Part shown: piece after piece, positions 1 to 4,626 of the stretch
Numbering within the stretch: the first letter of the stretch is position 1
Layout: each line of letters opens with the position of its first letter
Assembly (NCBI GenBank): GCA_036562265.1
Contig: DATCKS010000249.1
Span: forward strand, 1-6,414
Length of the DNA stretch: 6,414 nucleotides
Direction: 5' to 3'
From: DASVDK01 sp036562265 [NCBI: Thermodesulfobacteriota bacterium]
Lineage (GTDB): Bacteria > DASVDK01
Translations under genes and position numbers: made by a program
The notes under the pieces: model-generated
The model's input: the letters and a program-made list of their open reading frames with translations, nothing else
What the model was told of the DNA's origin: nothing
Databases searched by the model: none

Positions 1-333
1 TTCGCCTTCGACCCGCGGTTCACCGACGAGACGGCGACCTGCATGATCGTGAGCGACGACATCTACGTCATGCTCCTGACCGAGGCGAAGTTCAAGGAGT
101 TCACGCCGAAGCCGATCTCCGACGCGACCAGGAGCACCGAGGTGCTGGTGGCCCTGTCGCGCGAGAGCCGCGCGGCCGTCGACGACCTCGTTCGCAAGGC
201 CGTCGCCGCCGGCGGCAGCACCTATGCCGAGGCCAGGGACTACGGGTTCATGTACCAGCACGGCTTCCAGGACCTGGACGGCCACATCTGGGAGCTGATC
301 TACATGGATCCGAAGGCCGTGCCGCAGGCGTAG
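1..333 (+). CDS. VOC family protein (glyoxalase/bleomycin-resistance fold), 5'-partial
   Basis: The frame is open from base 1, starting FAFDPRFTDETATCMIVSDD, and ends at TAG 331-333, giving 110 visible residues. An internal ATG at 43 exists, but the family pattern continues upstream of it, so the true start lies before the window; I estimate about 25-30 residues are missing. The visible part has VOC features: a beta strand ending in YVMLL, the segment STEVLVALS followed by a helix (AAVDDLVRKAVAAGG), and the C-terminal GFQDLDGHIWELIYMDP. The Glu of HIWEL is the usual metal-ligand position. VOC proteins are metal-dependent cytoplasmic enzymes or binding proteins with varied substrates, and the substrate cannot be told here. 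It converges on the STAS gene, separated by an inverted repeat. Confidence 0.9.
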   Translation, partial: FAFDPRFTDETATCMIVSDDIYVMLLTEAKFKEFTPKPISDATRSTEVLVALSRESRAAVDDLVRKAVAAGGSTYAEARDYGFMYQHGFQDLDGHIWELIYMDPKAVPQA

Positions 334-369
334 TCCTGCGCGCTTCCCGCTCCGTCAGCGCGCCTATTT

Positions 370-398
370 CGAGACCGGGCTGCTCACGCCCGGTCTCG
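370..398. terminator. Perfect 11-bp inverted repeat, likely bidirectional terminator
   Basis: CGAGACCGGGC (370-380) pairs perfectly with GCCCGGTCTCG (388-398) around a 7-nt loop. It sits between the converging VOC and STAS genes. The STAS stop codon (384-386 on the minus strand) lies in the loop. There is no good T-tract on either side; the plus side has only CTCTCTC. Terminator function is therefore inferred from the stem and from the convergent arrangement. Confidence 0.6.
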
Positions 399-653
399 CT
401 CTCTCGAGATCCATTCCCGGATGTAGGGCGGGCAGTTCACCAGCCTCGCGCCGTCGGCCTCGCAGCGCGCAAGGAGGCCCACGGCGTCCCGGTCGGCCAG
501 CGTGAGGTCCCTCAGGTCGAGCACGATGCGACGGCCCGATTCCGGTTCCAGGAGCGCCTGCAAGCCGGCCGCGTCGCCCGCACCGAACTCGCCGCTCACG
601 GTGAAGACGACGGTGTCGTCCTCCCTGGTCGATCGGTCGATCCTGAACGTCAT
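384..653 (-). CDS. Small STAS-domain protein (anti-anti-sigma-like), non-canonical phosphosite
   Basis: The product is 89 aa, about the length of a lone STAS domain. It has the alternating pattern of that fold: TVVFTVSGEF (residues 14-23), a helix AAGLQALLE, the strand RRIVLDLRDLTLADRDAVGLL (41-61), and a last strand ARLVNCPPYIREWI. In SpoIIAA-type proteins the strand-helix turn reads D-S-S-G-L, with a Ser that the partner kinase phosphorylates. Here the matching turn is D-A-V-G-L, with no Ser or Thr, so classic partner-switching control by phosphorylation looks impossible at that site. The start is ATG at 653, preceded by AAGGGG (657-662), which is rather close. The gene is divergent from the exported protein at 725. 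No anti-sigma kinase or sigma factor is visible nearby, so its role is unknown. Confidence 0.82.
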   Translation of the reverse strand: MTFRIDRSTREDDTVVFTVSGEFGAGDAAGLQALLEPESGRRIVLDLRDLTLADRDAVGLLARCEADGARLVNCPPYIREWISRERDRA

Positions 654-673
654 TGGCCCCTTGCTCTACCCGA

Positions 674-694
674 CGGCGTGTGCGGGGCACGCCG
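674..694. promoter_or_regulatory. Perfect 7-bp hairpin between divergent genes
   Basis: CGGCGTG (674-680) and CACGCCG (688-694) form a perfect stem with a 7-nt loop. It lies in the only 71-bp gap between the divergent STAS and exported-protein genes, 17 nt before the SD of the latter. It could be an operator or a 5'-leader hairpin. In DNA this GC-rich it could also be chance. I found no convincing -35/-10 pair around it. Confidence 0.3.
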
Positions 695-724
695 CCCTGA
701 CCCCGGACGCGAAAGGACTGCGCA

Positions 725-1108
725 ATGAAGAAAACCCTCATGGCCGCGGTCGTCGTCGCGGCCCTCACGCTGGTCGGCGGGGCTGCCTACGCGGACGGCT
801 TCATCGAGATGATGACCAAGACGGAGCGCATGATCGCCGACGCGGAGCAGAAGGGCGACATGACGAACGCCGCGGAGGCTCGCCGGCTCACCGCCGAGGC
901 GAAGAGCCTCTACGATCAGGGGCAGAGCGACGCCGCGCTCGTCCGGGTCGTCCGTGGAATGATGCTGGCAGCCGCATCGACGCGACACGGTGGCCCGAAC
1001 GGGAACCGGTCACGGACCCCTCGCAAGGCGTGCCGCTCGCGACGATTCGAAAGCTCGCGGATTACTGGGCGACGGACTACGACTGGCGACGGTGCGAGGC
1101 GAGCCTGA
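725..1108 (+). CDS. Small exported helical protein, C-terminus replaced by out-of-frame epoxide hydrolase DNA
   Basis: The start ATG has a good SD, AAAGGA at 712-717, 7 nt upstream. The product begins with a clear signal peptide: MKK, a hydrophobic core (LMAAVVVAALTLVGG) and AYA at 21-23, so cleavage before Asp24 is likely. The mature part, to about residue 83, is charged and helical (MMTKTERMIADAEQKGD, EARRLTAEAKSLYDQGQSD), like small periplasmic proteins of unknown function. From about residue 84 the composition changes to Arg/Ser/Thr-rich. There the DNA (about 967 onward) encodes an epoxide hydrolase fragment in another frame, so the last ~44 residues are a shadow translation, not native sequence. 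The ORF could still be expressed as a secreted chimera. The native C-terminus and function are unknown. Confidence 0.6.
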   Translation: MKKTLMAAVVVAALTLVGGAAYADGFIEMMTKTERMIADAEQKGDMTNAAEARRLTAEAKSLYDQGQSDAALVRVVRGMMLAAASTRHGGPNGNRSRTPRKACRSRRFESSRITGRRTTTGDGARRA

Positions 1109-1386
1109 ACGCCCTGCCGCAGTTCGTGACCGAGATCGACGGGCTCGACGTTCACGTCGTTCACGTTCGTTCGAAGCACGACGACGCGTTGCTCCTCATC
1201 GTCACGCACGGATGGCCGGGCTCGGTCGTCGAGCAGCTCAGGATCGTCGATCCGCCAACCGATCCCACGGCACATGGCGCGAGCGCGTCGAACGCCTTCC
1301 ATCTCGTGATCCCGTCGACGCCGGGCTACGGGTTCTCGGGCAAGCCGGCCGCCACCGGCTGGGGCCCCGAGCGCATCGCACGCGCC
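967..1386 (+). pseudogene. Epoxide hydrolase N-terminal (EHN) fragment
   Basis: In frame 1 the DNA reads SRIDATRWPEREPV, QGVPLATIRKLADYWATDYD, LNALPQFVTEIDGLDVHVVH, and THGWPGSVVEQL, with HGWP encoded at 1207-1218. It then continues through IPSTPGYGFSGKP and TGWGPERIARA. This is the EHN domain plus the first strands of the alpha/beta-hydrolase core of microsomal-type epoxide hydrolases; the HGWP motif is the family's oxyanion-hole signature. The start of the gene (normally ten or more residues before SRIDATRWP) is absent, replaced by the exported protein's sequence. Everything after RIARA is missing, including the G-G-D-W nucleophile region, the lid tyrosines and the catalytic His. The remnant of about 138 residues cannot be an active hydrolase. 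There is no own start codon or SD. Confidence 0.82.
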
Positions 1387-1566
1387 CTCGACGGACAGCC
1401 GCCCGGCGCCGCCCGCGGGATCGACATCGACGACCAGGGCCGCGGCACCGCCAGCGAACAGCGGCTCTATCAGCTGATCCGACAGCCGAAGCCCATCACC
1501 GATCGACAGTTCGAGATCGAGTTCCTCGATCCGGGCGTGGAGGCTCTCGCCTTCACGTTCGGCTGA
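1387..1566 (+). pseudogene. C-terminal fragment of a DipZ-type thioredoxin-family protein
   Basis: Continuing in the same frame as the epoxide hydrolase piece, the last 59 residues before TGA 1564-1566 read LDGQPPGAARGIDIDDQGRG, then TEQRLYQLIRQPKPI-like sequence (here ASEQRLYQLIRQPKPITD), and end FEIEFLDPGVEALAFTFG. I recognise this as the extreme C-terminus of thioredoxin/TlpA-like proteins of the DipZ type, which carry a beta-rich domain after the thioredoxin domain and end in this FLDPGV...AFTFG pattern. The thioredoxin domain with its CxxC is entirely absent. The preceding residues (WGPERIARA) belong to a different family, so the junction lies near 1381-1390. It has no own start site and is non-functional as a redox protein. 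Recognition is from memory of the family and has not been searched. Confidence 0.72.
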
Positions 1567-1584
1567 TCCGCCGGCACGACTTCC

Positions 1585-1628
1585 GGCGGCTCGGCCGCTG
1601 CCGTCCAACTCGGTTCGAACCGAGTTGG
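1585..1628 (+). repeat. Structured repeat, copy 1 (hairpin plus 24-bp palindrome)
   Basis: Bases 1585-1626 match 4627-4668 at 40 of 42 positions in the same orientation. The unit is a short hairpin (GGCGGC TCG GCCGCT, 1585-1599) followed by the palindrome AACTCGGTTCGAACCGAGTT (1607-1626). In this copy the palindrome extends to 24 bp (1605-1628). It begins 18 nt after the stop of the DipZ-type remnant. The architecture resembles REP/BIME-like extragenic elements, but I do not recognise the family. The GGTTCGAACC centre resembles a tRNA T-arm, yet no tRNA surrounds it. Confidence 0.82.
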
Positions 1629-1831
1629 CCCGCATGGAGAGCGCCGGTCTCGCGGCTTCGGCGGACGCTTCGAAAGATTCCTCGCAGACCGGTTTGCCCG
1701 GCCAGGCCCCCCGAACCGTGGTATGGTGACTCATCGACAGGCCTGTCCCCGCGCGTCCCACCCTGGGGGAACGGGTTCCAAGAGCGTCTGAGACCAGCCG
1801 CTTCTGCCGATACTCGGAAGGAGCGGTACCC
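1629..1831. other. Intergenic leader before the receiver-domain gene
   Basis: About 200 bp without a supportable gene. It should carry the promoter of the downstream cluster. A TATGGT at 1722-1727 could serve as a -10 box, but the nearest -35-like sequence (TTTGCC, 1693-1698) is 23 nt away, too far for a sigma-70 promoter, so I do not assign one. A short inverted repeat GGAAC-GG-GTTCC occurs near 1769-1780. It ends in the strong SD AAGGAG at 1818-1823. Confidence 0.5.
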
Positions 1832-2356
1832 ATGACCCCTCGCGTCCTCGTGCTCGAGCGCAACGCGGACCTCCGGATTCTGCTGGCCAGCATGCTTCGG
1901 CACGCCGGCTACGAGTGCGACGTCGCGGCCGGCGACGCCCTGGACCAGGTCCGGCAAGACCCCACGGGCACGCGCCGCCGGCGGCCAGCGCCCGCCGTGG
2001 TCGTGCTCGGCCTACCGCCGGGTCGAGCTGCCGGCCTCGCCATGTCGCGCGCCGCGAAGGCCCGCTGGCCGGGGATCCCGCTGGTCGTGCTGGTGAGCGA
2101 CCCCGGCTCGGGCCTCCGCGACAGCCATCTCGCAGCCGGCGCAGGCGCGGTGCTCTGCCGCCCGCTCGGACTCCACGTGCTGGGCGACACGATCGATCGG
2201 CTTCTCGGTGACGGTCCGGCCTCGCCGGCACGGCGCCTGAGCGCCGAGGAGCCGCGGCCGAGGCCGAAGCGCATCCTGATCGCGATCGGCGATGCGGCCG
2301 ACCGGCGCCGTTTGTCACGCAAGCACTCGACCCGGAGCGCGCGTCGTGCCGGCTGA
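1832..2356 (+). CDS. Degenerate receiver-domain (pseudo-REC) protein with a truncated second receiver
   Basis: The ATG is placed by AAGGAG at 1818-1823, 8 nt upstream. Residues 4-127 follow the response-regulator receiver fold: RVLVLERNADLRILLASMLR, HAGYECDVAAG, VVVLGLPPG, WPGIPLVVLVSDPGSGLRD, LAAGAGAVLCRPLG. The key residues are changed: the acidic pair of strand 1 is E9-R10, the phospho-acceptor Asp of strand 3 is Gly60, and the conserved Lys is Arg110; Ser89 remains at the Thr/Ser site. Aspartyl phosphorylation is therefore not expected. After a linker (128-144), KRILIAIGDAADRRRLSR (146-163) looks like the first strand and helix of a second receiver. It then breaks into a short Arg-rich end, so the protein appears cut there. 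It overlaps the next ORF by 11 nt. It may be a remnant or a phosphorylation-independent regulator. Confidence 0.75.
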   Translation: MTPRVLVLERNADLRILLASMLRHAGYECDVAAGDALDQVRQDPTGTRRRRPAPAVVVLGLPPGRAAGLAMSRAAKARWPGIPLVVLVSDPGSGLRDSHLAAGAGAVLCRPLGLHVLGDTIDRLLGDGPASPARRLSAEEPRPRPKRILIAIGDAADRRRLSRKHSTRSARRAG

Positions 2357-2534
2357 GCGCGGCTACTGGCGTGGCGTCGAGGGCCTCACCAGGTCGCTCG
2401 GCATGGACCCGTCGGTCACGGAGATCCGCACGGCGCTGCGATGGCGCTCGTTCCTCGATACCGAGGTCGCATCCCGGCGGTTCCCGAATCCGGAGCCGTT
2501 CGAAGTGTGGGTGCGCCAGGGGGCCAGGCCGTGA
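2346..2534 (+). CDS. 62-aa hypothetical protein, translationally coupled to the desaturase
   Basis: The GTG start at 2346 has GGAG at 2334-2337, 8 nt upstream, and lies inside the end of the receiver gene (11-nt overlap). The stop overlaps the desaturase start as GTGA (2531-2534). The protein is soluble and charged, with no membrane segment: YWRGVEGLTRSLGMDPSVTE, RWRSFLDTEVASRRFPNPEP, FEVWVRQGARP. I do not recognise the family. The end (FPNPEPFEVWVRQG) reads like natural protein sequence. Two readings are possible: a complete small gene in a coupled operon, or the 3' tail of a larger gene whose front was lost at the same break that truncated the second receiver. An internal ATG at 2403 is an alternative start. 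Confidence 0.5.
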   Translation: MPAERGYWRGVEGLTRSLGMDPSVTEIRTALRWRSFLDTEVASRRFPNPEPFEVWVRQGARP

Positions 2535-3403
2535 GCGCGCCAGCCGAGGCCCTGGCGACGCCGGCGCAGGTCCGCCGCCGCTTCAACTGGGGTCGCCTCG
2601 CGTTCCTCGTCCCGGTGCACGCGAGCCTGCTCCTCGCGCCGTGGACCTTCTCCTGGGTGAACCTTGGCGTGGCCGTCGGCCTGCACGCGCTCCTCGGCGG
2701 CCTCGGCATCTGCGTCGGCTACCACCGGCTTCTCACCCACAAGTCCTTCACGGCGCGCCGCCCGCTGACGTACCTGCTCGTCACGCTCGGCGCGTTGACG
2801 ATCCAGGGCGGCCCGTCGGCGTGGGTGGCCAACCACCGGCGGCACCACCGAAGCTCCGACGGCCCGGGCGATCCCCACGACGCGAGCCGGGGCTTCTGGT
2901 GGGCGCACATGGGCTGGATCTTCGCCGGCGTGCCGCCGGAGGACGCGCAGCGGTGGCGGCGACGTTACGCTCCCGACATGCTGGAGAACGCGTACTTCCG
3001 CTTCCTGGATCGCTGGTACTGGGCCCTGCAGATCCCGCTGGGCCTCGCGCTGCTGGCGGCCGGAGGCTGGGGCATGGTGGTCTGGGGAGTGGGCGTCCGC
3101 CTGGTCGCGACCTACCACACGACGTACCTCGTGAACTCGGCCGCGCATCGGTTCGGGTATCGGACCTACCGCACCGACGACCGCTCCCGAAACACCTGGT
3201 GGGTGGCGCTCCTGGCGTACGGGGAGGGGTGGCACAACAACCACCACGCGTTCCCCTGGTCGGCCCGGCACGGGCTGCGCCGGTGGGAGATCGACCCCGC
3301 CTACCTCGCCATCCGGCTCTTCCGGGTGCTGGGACTCGTGAGCACCGTGCACGTGCCCTCTCCGGATCGTCGGCGGGCGAGGGCGGGTGTCGAGGAGGCC
3401 TGA
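2531..3403 (+). CDS. Membrane acyl-CoA (delta-9 type) fatty acid desaturase
   Basis: The 290-aa product starts at GTG 2531, supported by AGGGGG at 2518-2523 and the GTGA overlap with the preceding stop. It carries the three histidine boxes of the membrane di-iron desaturases: H65-RLLT-H70 (HX4H), H102-RR-HH106 (HXXHH) and H235-NN-HH239 (HXXHH), plus the NSAAH motif at 202-206 found in the delta-9/SCD-like branch. Hydrophobic stretches at about 22-60, 78-95 and 165-195 fit the usual four-helix membrane topology. Such enzymes introduce a cis double bond into acyl-CoA or acyl-lipid chains, using O2 and electrons from a redox partner, and so adjust membrane fluidity. No ferredoxin, reductase or cytochrome b5 domain is present here. 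Length is typical for bacterial members and all ligands are intact, so it should be functional. A regulator-like gene follows 1 nt later. Confidence 0.95.
   Translation: MSAPAEALATPAQVRRRFNWGRLAFLVPVHASLLLAPWTFSWVNLGVAVGLHALLGGLGICVGYHRLLTHKSFTARRPLTYLLVTLGALTIQGGPSAWVANHRRHHRSSDGPGDPHDASRGFWWAHMGWIFAGVPPEDAQRWRRRYAPDMLENAYFRFLDRWYWALQIPLGLALLAAGGWGMVVWGVGVRLVATYHTTYLVNSAAHRFGYRTYRTDDRSRNTWWVALLAYGEGWHNNHHAFPWSARHGLRRWEIDPAYLAIRLFRVLGLVSTVHVPSPDRRRARAGVEEA
3392..3398 (+). promoter_or_regulatory. Strong SD fixing the MqsA-like start at ATG 3405
   Basis: GAGGAGG lies 6 nt before ATG 3405 and inside the last codons of the desaturase. It favours this ATG over an in-frame GTG at 3387, which would place the SD inside the coding region. 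Confidence 0.75.
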
Positions 3404-3404
3404 C

Positions 3405-3965
3405 ATGCCCGCGGGACGAGGACTCACGACGGGGGCGCTCGAGGCGACGTGCCCGGTCTGCGGGACCGCGATGACCGCGGGCGAGGGGACCATTCCGGAC
3501 GAGGTGGCGGGCCTGCCGGTGACTCTCGTCGGCCTCACGGTGTACCGCTGTACGCGCTGCGGCCAGGTCGAGCCGGTGGTCGAGGAGTGGATGTCGCTGC
3601 TCTGCGCGATCGCCGGGGCGCTGATCCACAAGCGGATCCGGCTGGCGCCCGAGGAGATCCGCTTCCTGCGGCGGGCCCTCGCCCTCTCGAAGAGCGACCT
3701 CGCGGACGGCCTGGACACGACGCCGCAGACCGTCGCGCGCTGGGAGCATGGAGACGAGCCGATCAGTCCTCCCGCGGACCGGCGCCTTCGGCTCATGGTG
3801 GTCGCCGACGCGACGACCGGACACTCCAGGCTCGGCGGCGTCATCCGGGGCGACCTGTCCCTCGATCGCCTGATGGAGATCGACGACGCCGCGCCGCCGG
3901 CCCGCGTCCCGCTACGACTCGCGCGCGACGCGCGCGGCTGGCGCCTGAGCTGGGCCGCCTGTTGA
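3405..3965 (+). CDS. MqsA/YgiT-type zinc-finger and helix-turn-helix regulator (orphan antitoxin-like)
   Basis: The ATG start has GAGGAGG 6 nt upstream and lies 1 nt after the desaturase stop. The 186-aa product has a YgiT-type zinc ribbon at the N-terminus, C16-PV-C19 and C49-TR-C52, then a linker helix (LLCAIAGALIHKRIR). An XRE-like DNA-binding domain at about 80-130 follows, with LAPEEIRFLRRALALSKSDL, ADGLDTTPQTVARWEHG. This order matches MqsA antitoxins, in which the zinc domain binds the MqsR RNase and the HTH autorepresses. E. coli MqsA is about 131 aa; this protein has some 50 extra C-terminal residues (GGVIRGDLSLDRLMEIDD, LRLARDARGWRLSWAAC). No MqsR-like gene is next to it in this window; its neighbour is the desaturase. 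It is more likely a transcriptional regulator of its own operon than half of an active toxin-antitoxin pair, but that is inference. Confidence 0.87.
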   Translation: MPAGRGLTTGALEATCPVCGTAMTAGEGTIPDEVAGLPVTLVGLTVYRCTRCGQVEPVVEEWMSLLCAIAGALIHKRIRLAPEEIRFLRRALALSKSDLADGLDTTPQTVARWEHGDEPISPPADRRLRLMVVADATTGHSRLGGVIRGDLSLDRLMEIDDAAPPARVPLRLARDARGWRLSWAAC

Positions 3966-3993
3966 CAGCGGCGGGATGTACCCCCCTGACCAT

Positions 3994-3998
3994 GGAGG
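3994..3998 (+). promoter_or_regulatory. SD GGAGG deciding between ATG 3992 and GTG 4004
   Basis: GGAGG sits 5 nt before GTG 4004 and within the first codons after ATG 3992. ATG 3992 has no SD at useful distance, so GTG 4004 is the better-supported start of the four-cysteine protein. Confidence 0.55.
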
Positions 3999-4003
3999 CG
4001 ACC

Positions 4004-4195
4004 GTGCCGGAAACCACCAGAGGAACCTGGGTGCGCACGAGCAACCTGCCCGACTGCCGGGGCTGCCAACGGATCGGCCGCGAGTGGCTCTACAAGGTCG
4101 GCCCCCTGATCGTCACGCGCGTCCGTGCCTGCTTCCGCTGCGACGCCGAGGTGAAGGCCAGGGCCCTCGAGTCGATCCCCGAGCGGTACAGGTAG
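4004..4195 (+). CDS. 63-aa four-cysteine (zinc-ribbon-like) small protein
   Basis: Starting at GTG 4004 the product is 63 aa; an in-frame ATG at 3992 would add four residues. It holds two CxxC pairs, C18-RG-C21 and C43-FR-C46, spaced by a short segment EWLYKVGPLIVTRVRA. That spacing suits a treble-clef or zinc-ribbon fold, so it probably binds one zinc ion. The charged tail is KARALESIPERYR. It begins 38 nt after the MqsA-like stop, on the same strand, and may be the last gene of that transcript. I do not recognise the family. Zinc binding is inferred from the cysteines; DNA, RNA or protein binding cannot be told apart. The coding frame is clean and ends in TAG 4193-4195. Confidence 0.6.
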   Translation: MPETTRGTWVRTSNLPDCRGCQRIGREWLYKVGPLIVTRVRACFRCDAEVKARALESIPERYR

Positions 4196-4626
4196 CTCCG
4201 AATCGGTCGTCCTGAGCAGACCTCGAAGACGACGCCTTACGTCGCGGACGATCGTTTCCTGCTGTAGCCCAGGCGGATCGAAGCGATTTGCCGGGGCATC
4301 ACCGACAGCTTCGGACTCGAGAGCGGAATCCGGAAGCACCTCGACCGGCCGAGCGAGGAGCAGACGCCGTCTCCCGCGGCTCGCCTGCTGTAGCAGGCCG
4401 TACTGCACGTTCGGCGAGCGGGCGGGCTCCGCCACGGTGCCCGGCCCTGGCCAGCTCCCCCAGGCCGAAGAGTCTCGGTTGCCTGGCTCGATTCCCTCGC
4501 CGCGAGCCGTGTGGGTTTAGGATGTGCCGCCACTTTGCGGATCGTGATCGCGGCTGCTCAGAGAGGCTCAGCGGCCGTCCCGCTCGTCGCGTGTGAGGCA
4601 CCCTCGTGCCGAGGTCTGCCTCTTAG
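4196..4626. other. Gene-poor stretch, probably decayed DNA
   Basis: About 430 bp with no ORF on either strand that looks like real protein or has an SD. One fragment on the plus strand, following the TAG near 4267, reads GITDSFGLESGIRKHLDRP and has natural-looking composition, but I cannot assign it. An 11-mer CCTGCTGTAGC occurs twice, at 4258-4268 and 4385-4395. The second lies in a perfect hairpin GCCTGC-TGTA-GCAGGC (4383-4398). A weaker 5-bp stem, CGACG-CCTTA-CGTCG, lies at 4230-4244. Either hairpin could end the upstream transcript, but neither has a T-tract. Confidence 0.5.

Noticed and set aside
502-966. Upstream extension of the epoxide hydrolase frame to base 502
   Set aside because: That part is antisense to the STAS gene and out of frame with the signal peptide protein; it has no start signal and no domain.
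1607-1626. Palindrome as the operator of the MqsA-like protein
   Set aside because: Known MqsA sites are of the AACCT...AGGTT type, which differs, and neither copy lies directly before the regulator or the desaturase.
1605-1628. GGTTCGAACC centre of the palindrome as a tRNA T-arm or an integrase att site
   Set aside because: No acceptor, D-arm or anticodon arm surrounds either copy, the loop is not the 7-nt T-loop, and no integrase gene is present.
1693-1727. Sigma-70 promoter TTTGCC / TATGGT before the receiver gene
   Set aside because: The spacing is 23 nt, outside the usable range, and single hexamers of this quality are common by chance.
2363-4435. A 690-codon open frame on the minus strand opposite the desaturase and regulator
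   Set aside because: It is a shadow of high-GC codon usage: Arg/Pro/Gly/Ala-rich, no domain recognised, and fully antisense to genes with intact motifs and ribosome sites.
4237-4533. Minus-strand 98-codon ORF (ends ...MPRQIASIRLGYSRKRSSAT)
   Set aside because: No SD, no recognised domain, and biased composition; not supportable as a gene.
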